Assembly: GCA_034429975.1 (NCBI GenBank)
Contig: DAOUFM010000118.1
Coordinates: 1-64,000, forward strand
Length of the DNA: 64,000 nt
Reading direction: 5' to 3'
DNA from: UBA6170 sp034429975
GTDB lineage: Bacteria; Chloroflexota; Anaerolineae; Anaerolineales; Anaerolineaceae
Positions 18,188-26,466 of the stretch are shown here, piece by piece. The notes beneath the pieces are model-generated. The model saw nothing but the letters and a program-made list of their open reading frames with translations, did not search any database and was not told the DNA's origin. Numbering within the stretch: the first letter of the stretch is position 1; each line of letters opens with the position of its first letter. The translations under genes were made by a program, and so were the position numbers.

Positions 18188-19915
18188 TTAGCTAAATTTT
18201 TTCATTCGTTCAAGAATAGCCGCTAATTTTTCGTTTCCACCAGCCGGTGGTTTCCAATCCAAATGGACAACCGGTACTTCCTGTCTGACCAGGTCTTCCG
18301 CAAAGGATTCAAGACCGACATTGATCGCCTCTAATTCTTTATCCAGAGTGCCAAGATCGACAGGTGTGAAGACATATTCGGATTCTACTTTTTCGTTTAA
18401 AGCACGCAAAATACTGCCTGCATATTGAATTACCTCTTCATTGCTGGAAGATACCCAGGCGCCGCCAGCGCGCATTTGCTCAATCTGGTTATCTAACACC
18501 TGTGGGTCCTCGTCTGTTCCGGTGGCAACCACGACCACTTCCAAGAAACGACCTTCTTTTTCAGCGATTGCTTTGGCTTTTGCCACAGCCGGGCCTAATT
18601 CGCTGGCCGGGTCGTGATGAGATCCAAATCCAATAACGACATCCAGCATGATGACAGCCACCTGTGGGTCCTGAGCTTCTTCTAGCAGCCGGCGAATACG
18701 CATTTCATTGTCCATCATTGGGTGCAATCGTCCAACTGTGAATTCATCTTCGCCTAAATCGACAATCGTATGTTCTTCACTGGTCAGGGAATCTTTCAAC
18801 TTATTTTCTTTCTTTATCGGCGCGTTAGCCCACACCCGGCCAACATAATCTTCCAACAGGAATTGGGCTTCATAAGCCAGGGTGCCACCAGAAAAGAGAC
18901 CACGGAAATATTTTTGTCCGGGTGCGAATTTTTCAAGCGGAAGAACCGGGGCACCAGTCAGATCCGGCATTTTATTTGCCAGCTCAACAGCCAAAGCCGC
19001 CGCATCGTCCATACCGGTAGCAAACCATAAGTTGCCATCCCGGCGCATACTGGGTTTGCGGGCAATGAAGTTGATGACCACTGGCTTCTTAACTTTTCGA
19101 GCCTGACGAATAACCTTCTCGGCAATATCGGCAGCCGGTGGTTTTGATACCAGTGTGATCACCCTGGTGCCCGGATCTCGGGCAAGTACGTCCAGCGCCA
19201 TTAAGAAAGTGGCTGCCCCAATCGGGTCTTTTAAATCACGCCCACCGGTGCCAATCCCATGGGTAATGCCGCTACCCAGTTGGTGAATACGGGTGGTAAC
19301 CTGCTGTAAACCAGTCCCAGCGGCTGCGACTACTCCGATGGGTCCCTTACGAATTTTGTTCGCAAACCCTAAACCATTCCCACTGATCATGGCGGTACCA
19401 CAATCCGGACCCATCACCAGCAGGCCTTTTTCAGCAGCTTTTGCTTTTAGGGCAATTTCATCCTCAACCGAGACATTGTCGCTGAAAAGAAAAACATGTT
19501 TTCCCAAATCCAGCGCCTGGTGGGCCAAATGTGCTGCAAACCGGCCAGCCACGGAAATCAACACCCAACTTGCCTCCGGCATCATTTCCGCTGCAGTGGC
19601 TAATGTTTTGGGGCGATAATCCTGATCGACATTTGATTTCTTGCGAGCCATCAATTCATCTACCTGACCAATGGCTCCCAGAGCGGTATCTTCGTCCGCA
19701 GCCCGGACCACAATCACCAGATCATCGGACTTGGCAGCCCGTACTTCCGGGGTGTCCAGATGGATATGAGCCAGGATTTCTTTATTTTCTTCAGTGCCCA
19801 TTACCACACCGGCATCATCAACGCCGTCTAATTGGGATAGGGAACGTTGCAGTTGCATTAGAACAGCAGAATCATAATAAGATCCGGATCTAATTTCTGC
19901 TCTTATTACAGCCAT
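18188..19915 (-). CDS. FdrA family protein (AllF-like, succinyl-CoA-ligase fold)
   Basis: The 575-residue protein shows the FdrA architecture: an N-terminal regulatory portion (SGSYYDSAVLMQLQRSLSQ), a CoA-binding Rossmann domain with GPDCGTAMISGNGLGFAN and AAAGTGLQQVTTRIHQLGSG, and a C-terminal ligase-like domain with GLFSGGTLAYEAQ. FdrA (AllF) is a component of E. coli oxamate carbamoyltransferase. Its start has AAGGAGG seven bases upstream. A promoter is visible at 20196-20224, giving a leader of about 270 nt. With the DUF1116 protein it should form the carbamoyl-transferring enzyme of this cluster. Confidence 0.88.
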   Translation of the reverse strand: MAVIRAEIRSGSYYDSAVLMQLQRSLSQLDGVDDAGVVMGTEENKEILAHIHLDTPEVRAAKSDDLVIVVRAADEDTALGAIGQVDELMARKKSNVDQDYRPKTLATAAEMMPEASWVLISVAGRFAAHLAHQALDLGKHVFLFSDNVSVEDEIALKAKAAEKGLLVMGPDCGTAMISGNGLGFANKIRKGPIGVVAAAGTGLQQVTTRIHQLGSGITHGIGTGGRDLKDPIGAATFLMALDVLARDPGTRVITLVSKPPAADIAEKVIRQARKVKKPVVINFIARKPSMRRDGNLWFATGMDDAAALAVELANKMPDLTGAPVLPLEKFAPGQKYFRGLFSGGTLAYEAQFLLEDYVGRVWANAPIKKENKLKDSLTSEEHTIVDLGEDEFTVGRLHPMMDNEMRIRRLLEEAQDPQVAVIMLDVVIGFGSHHDPASELGPAVAKAKAIAEKEGRFLEVVVVATGTDEDPQVLDNQIEQMRAGGAWVSSSNEEVIQYAGSILRALNEKVESEYVFTPVDLGTLDKELEAINVGLESFAEDLVRQEVPVVHLDWKPPAGGNEKLAAILERMKKFS

Positions 19916-19948
19916 ATTTAAACCTCCTTACGGTTGACAGACAAAACC

Positions 19949-19975
19949 AGGCGAACCGCAGCATGCCATTCGCCT
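19949..19975 (-). other. Hairpin in the fdrA-like leader
   Basis: Arms AGGCGAA (19949-19955) and TTCGCCT (19969-19975) form a perfect 7-bp stem in the leader transcript, 34 bp upstream of the start codon. A weaker hairpin followed by T-run occurs nearer the promoter (about 20124-20145). No known riboswitch consensus was recognised. Confidence 0.35.
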
Positions 19976-20195
19976 GTTGTGTTTTTTCTATCTATTTGAC
20001 AATAAACTATTTTTACCAGATCCATTAAAAGTTGTTTATTCATACAACTTGCTCAAAGAAGGACGTCTTCATTACGCATGTTAATGGTCTACCAATAAGG
20101 GTATGAAAACACCCAGCAACGATAAAAAATCAATCCAGAGATTGGTTTAGGAAAAAACGATTTGAACAACCATCAAAGAAGATAATTGCAATATC

Positions 20196-20224
20196 AGTAT
20201 AGCATTTTCAAAATCACGAGTCAA
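20196..20224 (-). promoter_or_regulatory. Promoter of the fdrA-like operon
   Basis: On the minus strand TTGACT (20224-20219) and TATACT (20201-20196) are separated by 17 bp, a sigma-70-like promoter. The flanks and much of the spacer are shared with the promoter at 21293-21321, so both probably respond to one regulator. Confidence 0.65.
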
Positions 20225-20362
20225 TTTGATCGATTTCCAAATCAGGTCGTTTTTTTGAGAGTGCCCATCATCTGTTCTACTATTAAAAGTGCTACCGCTA
20301 TTGTTTCAGCTAACCAGGGTTTTGACCTACAGAATTTTTTACCAATAAATATCATTTTCAAA

Positions 20363-20394
20363 AAAAGGAAGGATCGATAATGATCCTTCCTTTT
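20363..20394 (-). terminator. Rho-independent terminator of the GNAT-like gene
   Basis: The stem GGAAGGATC/GATCCTTCC with AAAA/TTTT flanks, ending on the minus strand in a run of seven T, starts 8 bp after the stop at 20403. It separates this gene transcriptionally from the fdrA-like operon. Confidence 0.8.
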
Positions 20395-20402
20395 GGTTTG
20401 AG

Positions 20403-21125
20403 TTAGAGATTCAGTTCGGGCATTCTAAGAACTTCATTCGCCTTACGAACCTCATCGGTTGGGTTAAAGTCCATTTGATTCCCAATGTAATTTGGTAACC
20501 AATTTTTCAGGGTTAAGTTCCAGGAATCTTCTGTGACCTGGTAAATCTTAGCACCGCCTAATTCATGCTGGTACTGTGGCCAGGGCAGAGTTGGTTGTGC
20601 CATTGCCAATCCAGCCATACGCCAGCCATTATAGCTCTCAAAGGTGGACCACCATTGCTTTGCTTTGACCACTTCCATGGCATAGTATGTCTTGGCATAA
20701 TACATTGCCCAACCCACTTTTCCACGCCGTGAGAAAGCCATGGTGTGCAGGCTGATGGCGATATCCTTATCCCAGAAACGCCCATTGGCAAAACCAACAA
20801 ATTCACCGTCGATTAAACCGAGCAGTGTGAAGGCATCTTTCAGTCTCTTGCGGCGTACAGCCAAAATTTCACCATAAACCCGGACACCAACGAGATCATA
20901 GAAGTCTTTGGGTTCTTCCATTACAAGTTTCATGAAGCCAAGCAATTGATCGATATCATCATCGACCATCGAGCGAATGAATAAGGTGCGGCCATCTTCC
21001 AATAGATAGGAAGCATCCGGCCAGGGAGGTAAATTCATTGGGGTTGCTTGCAGCAAGCCCTCAATTTCCGCTACGTCAATGGACATCTTTTCTACTGATA
21101 CTGGTACTGGGGGGGTTAATTTCAT
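20403..21125 (-). CDS. GNAT-like protein at the head of the catabolic cluster
   Basis: The 240-residue soluble protein has a GNAT-like core from about residue 42 (LEDGRTLFIRSMVDDDIDQLLGF) with the beta-strand LGLIDGEFVGFANGRF and a long aromatic-rich C-terminal region. The acetyl-CoA loop consensus is poorly conserved (AFSRRGKVGWAMYY takes its place), so acyl transfer is uncertain. It has its own promoter, nearly identical to that of fdrA, and its own terminator, which ties it to the catabolic genes by regulation. Function is not recognised. Confidence 0.62.
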   Translation of the reverse strand: MKLTPPVPVSVEKMSIDVAEIEGLLQATPMNLPPWPDASYLLEDGRTLFIRSMVDDDIDQLLGFMKLVMEEPKDFYDLVGVRVYGEILAVRRKRLKDAFTLLGLIDGEFVGFANGRFWDKDIAISLHTMAFSRRGKVGWAMYYAKTYYAMEVVKAKQWWSTFESYNGWRMAGLAMAQPTLPWPQYQHELGGAKIYQVTEDSWNLTLKNWLPNYIGNQMDFNPTDEVRKANEVLRMPELNL

Positions 21126-21292
21126 TTTGCAAACTCCTTAAACAATAATTTTGGGGGGTTCTTTTTTAACCTGAGTTACTTACTCCCGGTTAGCTGACAA
21201 TAAAATACCGAACGTCTCAAATCTGTGACGCGGTGTGCCATTCATTATTTGGTTATCATGAAAGCATTGGGAATAATATCCAGCACTTAATT

Positions 21293-21321
21293 AGTATAGC
21301 AAACCGAAAATTACGAGTCAA
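21293..21321 (-). promoter_or_regulatory. Promoter of the GNAT-like gene, twin of the fdrA promoter
   Basis: TTGACT (21321-21316) and TATACT (21298-21293) are spaced by 17 bp on the minus strand. Positions around both boxes match the fdrA-like promoter: AATTGACTCGT, ATTTT and TGCTATACT are common to both. Confidence 0.65.
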
Positions 21322-21540
21322 TTATATTTGTCCGACAATTCATGTGATATTTGGTCATTTTTTTGTTAACCAGCTTTCCCGCGATCTTATTAACCTGAAA
21401 AATTTCAGAATTATCATTATTCAAAATTACCATCTTTTTCAATATAATCTTTTATGAAACTTATCGCTAAATTTGTGTTATATTTTATTATTCAATTATT
21501 TTTGTGTAGAATTGTTTGATCGCCGACGAGGAGATTTTTT
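21322..21540 (+). promoter_or_regulatory. Upstream region of the TerC gene with weak promoter
   Basis: A TATAAT box at 21443-21448 with TTCAAA 17 bp upstream (21420-21425) could drive the TerC gene. No yybP-ykoY (manganese) riboswitch consensus, which often precedes TerC genes, was recognised here. Confidence 0.35.
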
Positions 21541-22434
21541 ATGGATTGGTCCATTTTTGTCATTATCATTCAACTAATTTTTCTGGAAGGGATTCTTTCA
21601 CTGGATAACGCTGCCGTCCTGGGAGCTTTGGTTTCGAGACTGCCAGAACATGATCACATCCCCTGGCCAAAGAAAATGACCAAAATTGGACATAAACTGG
21701 ATAAACCTTTGGGGTTCCAAAGAGTGGCTGCTCTCAGGGTTGGTTTGTTGGGTGCTTATGGCGGCCGGATCATCATGCTCTTTCTGGCAAATTACATCAT
21801 TCATAACCCCTGGTTGAAAATCGTAGGTGCAGCCTATCTTTTACATTTAGCACTCAGCGAATTAGGGTCAAAAGACCATATAGCCACTAAGGAAAAAGAA
21901 CATCATCATACCAAAGAGCATAGTTTCTGGATGACCGTTTTGACGGTCGAATTGATGGACCTGGCATTCAGTCTGGATAATGTGGTGGCAGCCGTTTCTT
22001 TATCCAACAAAATCTGGGTTGTAATTGTAGGCGTCGCTATCGGGATTTTAATTATGCGCTTTGCCGCTGGGATATTCAGTACAGTGGTTATTCATTTTCC
22101 AGTTTTAAAACCGGCAGCTTATGTTCTTATTTTTAATATCGGCATTGAAATTTTATTGACCGAATTCGCCGGCATGGAATTCAATGACTGGGCACGCTTT
22201 GGTATTTCCATGGGAACAATTCTTTTTGCCATGGCATACTCAAAATTCAAATTTTTGCATTTCTTACACCCTCTTTTTATCTGGTTAAGCCAGGGGTTCG
22301 GTTTGATTGATGGGCTGGTTTCCTGGATCTTCATTCCTTTCAAAGCCCTGTTTCGTCTCATCTTCTCTCACTTCAAACGACCGGTTGCCAGAGAAAAAGT
22401 TACGACCCAAGACATCGACCCGCAACCCAATTGA
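21541..22434 (+). CDS. TerC family integral membrane protein
   Basis: The 297-residue protein has seven to eight membrane segments. It carries the paired acidic motifs of the family, LSLDNAAVLGALV near the N-terminus and LAFSLDNVVAAVSL mid-protein. TerC/Alx/MeeY-like proteins export manganese or support metalation of secreted proteins; tellurite resistance is a historical label. A His-rich loop (EKEHHHTKEH) between the halves may bind metal. GAGGAG lies 6 bases before the ATG. It sits divergent from the GNAT-like gene and just upstream of a nucleoside transporter but is transcribed separately. Confidence 0.88.
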   Translation: MDWSIFVIIIQLIFLEGILSLDNAAVLGALVSRLPEHDHIPWPKKMTKIGHKLDKPLGFQRVAALRVGLLGAYGGRIIMLFLANYIIHNPWLKIVGAAYLLHLALSELGSKDHIATKEKEHHHTKEHSFWMTVLTVELMDLAFSLDNVVAAVSLSNKIWVVIVGVAIGILIMRFAAGIFSTVVIHFPVLKPAAYVLIFNIGIEILLTEFAGMEFNDWARFGISMGTILFAMAYSKFKFLHFLHPLFIWLSQGFGLIDGLVSWIFIPFKALFRLIFSHFKRPVAREKVTTQDIDPQPN

Positions 22435-22552
22435 ATGATTATTAATTTCAGTATTCAAGGGCTTGTAATTTTCAATTCCTGTTTTATCATTTATGTCCTG
22501 AATACTTCTCATTTTGAATTACATTCAACATTAAATTTAAGACTTTTAGGGA

Positions 22553-22582
22553 TTGAATTTTTATTTTTCGTGCTATTATAAT
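22553..22582 (+). promoter_or_regulatory. Promoter of the nucleoside ABC transporter operon
   Basis: TTGAAT (22553-22558) and TATAAT (22577-22582) are separated by 18 bp in an AT-rich stretch. Transcription from here would give a leader of about 155 nt containing the terminator at 22689-22718. Confidence 0.55.
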
Positions 22583-22688
22583 AATAATTGCTTATTGTTT
22601 TCCCTATTTATTACTGGCAAATTTAATGGCCCAAAATAAAATTTTTTTGAAATTAATATTCTTCTGCTACTCATTTACCAGGTAATTT

Positions 22689-22718
22689 GGGGGACCAATT
22701 TTTTGTTCCCCCTTTTTT
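22689..22718 (+). terminator. Terminator hairpin inside the transporter leader
   Basis: GGGGGA (22689-22694) pairs with TCCCCC (22707-22712) and is followed by TTTTTT (22713-22718). It lies only 28 bp before the start codon at 22747 and downstream of the predicted promoter, so it could act as an attenuator. Alternatively it is the terminator of TerC transcripts. Confidence 0.7.
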
Positions 22719-22746
22719 ATTCATACCCTATTAAAGGAGTTTAGAA

Positions 22747-23757
22747 ATGGGAAAAAGAAAAGTCATATTAATTACTGTTCTGATCTTGTTGTCACTGTTG
22801 GCAACCCAATGTGCTCCAGCGGCAAAGCAAGAAGCCGCACCGGCAGAAAAAGTATATAAATTGGCTGCCATTTTCCCTGGCGTAATCACCGACGCAGACT
22901 ACAACACACTCGCTTACGAAGGGATCGTTGGTCTCCAAAAAGAAACCGGCATTGAAACAGCTTATTCAGAAAGTGTGGCTGTTCCGGATGTAGATCGTGT
23001 TATGCGTGAATACATCGACGCTGGTTATAACATCATCTGGACGCATGGCGGTCAGTTTGTGAACCAAACTGCTGATTTAGCGCCCCAATTCCCCGATGTG
23101 GTCTTCATCGCTGAAGGTGACGATGCACTCCCCAACCCACCCGCTAATTTATGGTTCATTGACCGTAACTTCCACGGTGGTTTTTATGGAATCGGTGCAG
23201 TTGCTGCCCGGGCCACCAAAACCGGAAAGATTGGTTATTTAGGTGGATTAACCTTGCCATTCTCATACGCAGAGGCTCACGCTGTTCAACAGGCTGTGAA
23301 AGATTCTGGTTTACCGGTTGAAGTTAAATTTGTTTGGGCAGGTGACTTCAATGATCCTACCAAAGCCCGTCAGGTGGCAGATGCCCTCATCGCTGAAGGT
23401 TGTGATGTCATTATGGGTTCATTAAATCTCGGCATGTTTGGCTTATTTGAAGCAGTCAAAGCAGCTCCGAATAAAGTGCTCGTGACCGCAAAATACACCG
23501 ACAAATCTTCCTATGCGCCAGATAACTATATCACCTCCTTCCTTTACAATTTCACAATTCCTTTGAAAGCCATTTATGAAAAGGTAAAAGAAGGACAATT
23601 AGGTGGATATTACAAACTGGACTTCTCTTCTGGTTCGTTCATCCAAACCCCCTTACAAAATGTTGACCCTTCTGTAGCCACCGAAGTGGAAGCCATTATT
23701 AATGACTTGAACACCGGCAAACTTGAGGTAGTTAAAGACAGCAGCGAAATAAAATAA
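22747..23757 (+). CDS. BMP family substrate-binding protein of a nucleoside-type ABC importer
   Basis: The 336-residue exported protein has an N-terminal signal (MGKRKVILITVLILLSLLAT) ending at Cys22, probably a lipoprotein, although the lipobox ATQC is atypical. The mature part is a PnrA/BmpA-like periplasmic-binding fold (VYKLAAIFPGVITDADYN, VFIAEGDD, GKIGYLGGLTLPF). The family mostly binds purine nucleosides. AAAGGAG lies 7 bases before ATG. It is followed by an ATPase and two permeases, a complete YufNOPQ/NupNOPQ-like system. A stable hairpin after the gene probably keeps its mRNA more abundant than that of the membrane components. Confidence 0.9.
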   Translation: MGKRKVILITVLILLSLLATQCAPAAKQEAAPAEKVYKLAAIFPGVITDADYNTLAYEGIVGLQKETGIETAYSESVAVPDVDRVMREYIDAGYNIIWTHGGQFVNQTADLAPQFPDVVFIAEGDDALPNPPANLWFIDRNFHGGFYGIGAVAARATKTGKIGYLGGLTLPFSYAEAHAVQQAVKDSGLPVEVKFVWAGDFNDPTKARQVADALIAEGCDVIMGSLNLGMFGLFEAVKAAPNKVLVTAKYTDKSSYAPDNYITSFLYNFTIPLKAIYEKVKEGQLGGYYKLDFSSGSFIQTPLQNVDPSVATEVEAIINDLNTGKLEVVKDSSEIK

Positions 23758-23780
23758 AAATCCCTGTATTTATTGAATCA

Positions 23781-23813
23781 AACCGTGCGTTGCCGGAATG
23801 ACAACGCACGGTT
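23781..23813 (+). other. Intercistronic hairpin after the binding-protein gene
   Basis: Arms AACCGTGCGTTG (23781-23792) and CAACGCACGGTT (23802-23813) form a perfect 12-bp stem without a long T-run. Such structures between binding-protein and ATPase genes usually protect the upstream mRNA or terminate partially. Confidence 0.65.
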
Positions 23814-23881
23814 CTTAGAAACATGAGCCTGGCTTTGCTCATCAAATTTATTGTTACCGGGCTTAAAGGTAAAGCAGAGTT

Positions 23882-25459
23882 ATGGAAGATCAAATCATCC
23901 TCGAACTTAAAAATGTACGTAAAGTTTTTGACCAGACCATAGCCCTCGATAATGTCTCTTTTACACTAAAACGAGGTGAAATTCATGGTTTATTGGGGGG
24001 AAATGGTGCTGGAAAAACCACTTTAATGAATATTTTATATGGGTTGTATAAAAAAGATGAAGGTGAAATCATTTTGCGAGGGCAACCCATCAATATTCAA
24101 GGTCCCCGAGATGCCATTCATCAAGGTATCGGGATGGTGCATCAGCACTTTTTACAGATCAGCAACTTTTCGGTTCTGGAAAATATTGTTTTAGGAACCG
24201 AAATAAAAAATAAATTTACTATGAAGATGGATGAGGAAGCCCAAAAAGTTGAGAACCTTTGTGAACGGTTTGGTTTAGATGTAAATGTTACTGATGTAAT
24301 CAGCTCTTTAACGGTTGGCGCTCGTCAGAAGGTGGAAATTCTGAAAGCACTGTATCGCGGCGTTGACATCCTTATCCTGGATGAACCCACCACTAATCTT
24401 ACCCCCCAGGAAGTTGATGCCTTATTTGAATCGTTGCGGGTGATGGTCAATGAAGGTCTCAGTATCGTCTTCATTACCCATAAACTGCGCGAGGTTTTAA
24501 GTGTCTGTGATCGCATCACTGTCTTAAGGGAAGGAAAAAATATTACCACCCTGGAACGTAAAGATGCATCCGAAGAAGTTTTTGTTCGTGCTATGGTGGG
24601 AGAAAAAATGGATATCGAACATTCCATTTATTTTGCTACCGAAGACCGGAAAGCTTTTGATCGCAGTAAGGCTGGGACCCCCAAATTTACCCTTGAAAAC
24701 GTATCCTACATTTCTTCAGACGGAATATCCAAACTCAAGGATATCAGCCTGGACATATATGGAGGGGAAATCGTCGGCATCGCGGGGGTTGCCGGAAACG
24801 GTCAACGCGAACTTGCAGAAGTCGTTGCAGGTGTGATTCCAGTCTCATCCGGCAGAAAGGTCTTCCTGGATAAGGATATTACCCATAAAACTAACGAAGA
24901 ACTTCTCCACACTGGCTTCTCATACGTCCCTGAAGACCGTTTGACTGACGGCTTTCTGGTTAAGGCAACTGTCGCTCAAAACCTGATTTTGGGTCATCAC
25001 CGCGGGAAACCTTACAGTGACGGGAAATTCATTGATTGGAAAAAAGTTCATTCAGAATGCACCGAACACATTAAGGAATACAATATCAAGACCAGCGGAC
25101 CCGCTGAAATTGGAGGGAATCTATCAGGCGGAAATATTCAACGGGTTATGATTGCACGCGCATTCTGCCTTGCCTCTGAAGTTATGCTGGCTCACAATCC
25201 CACCCGTGGATTGGATATCCCTTCCATGGATTTTGTTTACCAGAAATTATTGGCTCGCCGGGCTGCTAATTATGCTACTCTTCTCATTTCAGAAGATCTA
25301 GATGAACTGATGCGTATTTGTGACCGGATTGCTGTAATCTACCGGGGACAAATCCTGGGAATTTTGGCACGGGAAGAATTTGATAAATACGCCATTGGAC
25401 GTTTGATGAGTGGCATCACGTCAGAAAATCAACCAGTAGCGGAGGGAACCATCTCATGA
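23882..25459 (+). CDS. Nucleoside/sugar-type ABC transporter ATPase with two ATPase domains
   Basis: The 525-residue protein is a fused tandem ATPase of the RbsA/YufO kind. The N-terminal half has Walker A GGNGAGKTT, signature LTVGARQKVEILKAL and Walker B LLILDEPT. The C-terminal half has a non-canonical Walker A (GVAGNGQREL), an LSGGNIQR signature and NPTRGLD instead of a Walker B Glu, the usual asymmetry of this family. It powers import through the two permeases encoded immediately downstream; its last codons overlap the next start by 4 bases. Confidence 0.93.
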   Translation: MEDQIILELKNVRKVFDQTIALDNVSFTLKRGEIHGLLGGNGAGKTTLMNILYGLYKKDEGEIILRGQPINIQGPRDAIHQGIGMVHQHFLQISNFSVLENIVLGTEIKNKFTMKMDEEAQKVENLCERFGLDVNVTDVISSLTVGARQKVEILKALYRGVDILILDEPTTNLTPQEVDALFESLRVMVNEGLSIVFITHKLREVLSVCDRITVLREGKNITTLERKDASEEVFVRAMVGEKMDIEHSIYFATEDRKAFDRSKAGTPKFTLENVSYISSDGISKLKDISLDIYGGEIVGIAGVAGNGQRELAEVVAGVIPVSSGRKVFLDKDITHKTNEELLHTGFSYVPEDRLTDGFLVKATVAQNLILGHHRGKPYSDGKFIDWKKVHSECTEHIKEYNIKTSGPAEIGGNLSGGNIQRVMIARAFCLASEVMLAHNPTRGLDIPSMDFVYQKLLARRAANYATLLISEDLDELMRICDRIAVIYRGQILGILAREEFDKYAIGRLMSGITSENQPVAEGTIS

Positions 25460-26463
25460 CGACTGTAAAAAGAGCGATTCCTTATTTACTGGCCGTGGTT
25501 GCATCCTTCGTTGCGGCTGGCATTTTTATCGCGTTAATGGGTTTCAACGTCGTTAAGGCTTTTGAAACCATTCTGTTTACATCCTTTCGAACCCCAAATG
25601 GCTTTATTCAGACCTTATTAAAATTTATCCCGCTGCTTTTGCTGGCATTAGCCTTTACCATTCCATTAACTGCCGGAAAATTCAACATCGGTGGGGAAGG
25701 TCAAATGATCGCCGGCGGGATTGGAGCAGCCTTTGTGGGGATTATGTTCGGAAATTTACCAGCCATCCTGCTTGTTCCGCTGGTAATTCTGGGAGGAATC
25801 GTGGGTGGCGCTTTGTGGGGATTAATACCCGCCTTGCTGTTGTATAAATTCAATATCAACGAGATTCTCACCACGGTTTTGTTCAACTTTCTCTCTCTTT
25901 TCCTGATCGATTATTTCTGCACAGGCCCCTGGCGTGACCCGGCTGCCGGACACCCTACCACCATTGCAATCAGTAAAGCCGGCTGGCTGCCAACTTTGGT
26001 TAAAAATCCACCTTTGCATATCGGCATTATTATCGCCATCCTGGTCGCCATTGGGATTTATATCTTTACCGCAAAAACCACCAGCGGCTATGAAATGATT
26101 GCTACCGGTGCTAACCCGCGTGCATCCAGAGTGTTTGGGATCAAGGTAAAAAACATGTTTGTTCTCTCCCTGGTGTTGGGCGGCGCAGTCGCCGGCCTAG
26201 CTGGAGCATTCGAAGTAGCTGGCAATCAGCATCGTTTGATTGAAGGCATGCAATCCAACTTCCTGGTTCTGGGATTAATCATCGGGTTAATATCCAAAGG
26301 GAATAACGCAGCCGTTCCATTTGTGGCCTTCATGATCTCGGTGTTGGAAGTCGGCGCCAGCGCCATGCAGCGCACCATGATGATCCCGGTTGAAATGGTC
26401 TTCATCGTGGAAGCTTTAATTTTGTTATTCGTCCTCTTATCGGACGTGGTCAGGAGGAAATAA
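25456..26463 (+). CDS. ABC transporter permease, nucleoside-type, first subunit (NupP/YufP-like)
   Basis: A 335-residue BPD_transp_2 membrane permease with about nine hydrophobic segments and the EAA-like region GANPRASRVFGIKVKNMFVLSL. The motif FNIGGEGQMIAGG at about residues 76-88 is typical of the larger permease of BMP-type systems. It overlaps the ATPase gene by 4 bases and is 3 bp from the second permease, so all are translated together. Confidence 0.92.
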   Translation: MTTVKRAIPYLLAVVASFVAAGIFIALMGFNVVKAFETILFTSFRTPNGFIQTLLKFIPLLLLALAFTIPLTAGKFNIGGEGQMIAGGIGAAFVGIMFGNLPAILLVPLVILGGIVGGALWGLIPALLLYKFNINEILTTVLFNFLSLFLIDYFCTGPWRDPAAGHPTTIAISKAGWLPTLVKNPPLHIGIIIAILVAIGIYIFTAKTTSGYEMIATGANPRASRVFGIKVKNMFVLSLVLGGAVAGLAGAFEVAGNQHRLIEGMQSNFLVLGLIIGLISKGNNAAVPFVAFMISVLEVGASAMQRTMMIPVEMVFIVEALILLFVLLSDVVRRK

Positions 26464-26466
26464 GTT

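Noticed and set aside
21126..21540. yybP-ykoY manganese riboswitch before the TerC gene
   Set aside because: Its conserved loops are absent from the upstream region.
22585..22690. Purine riboswitch in the importer leader
   Set aside because: The conserved core loops of the purine aptamer were looked for and not found.
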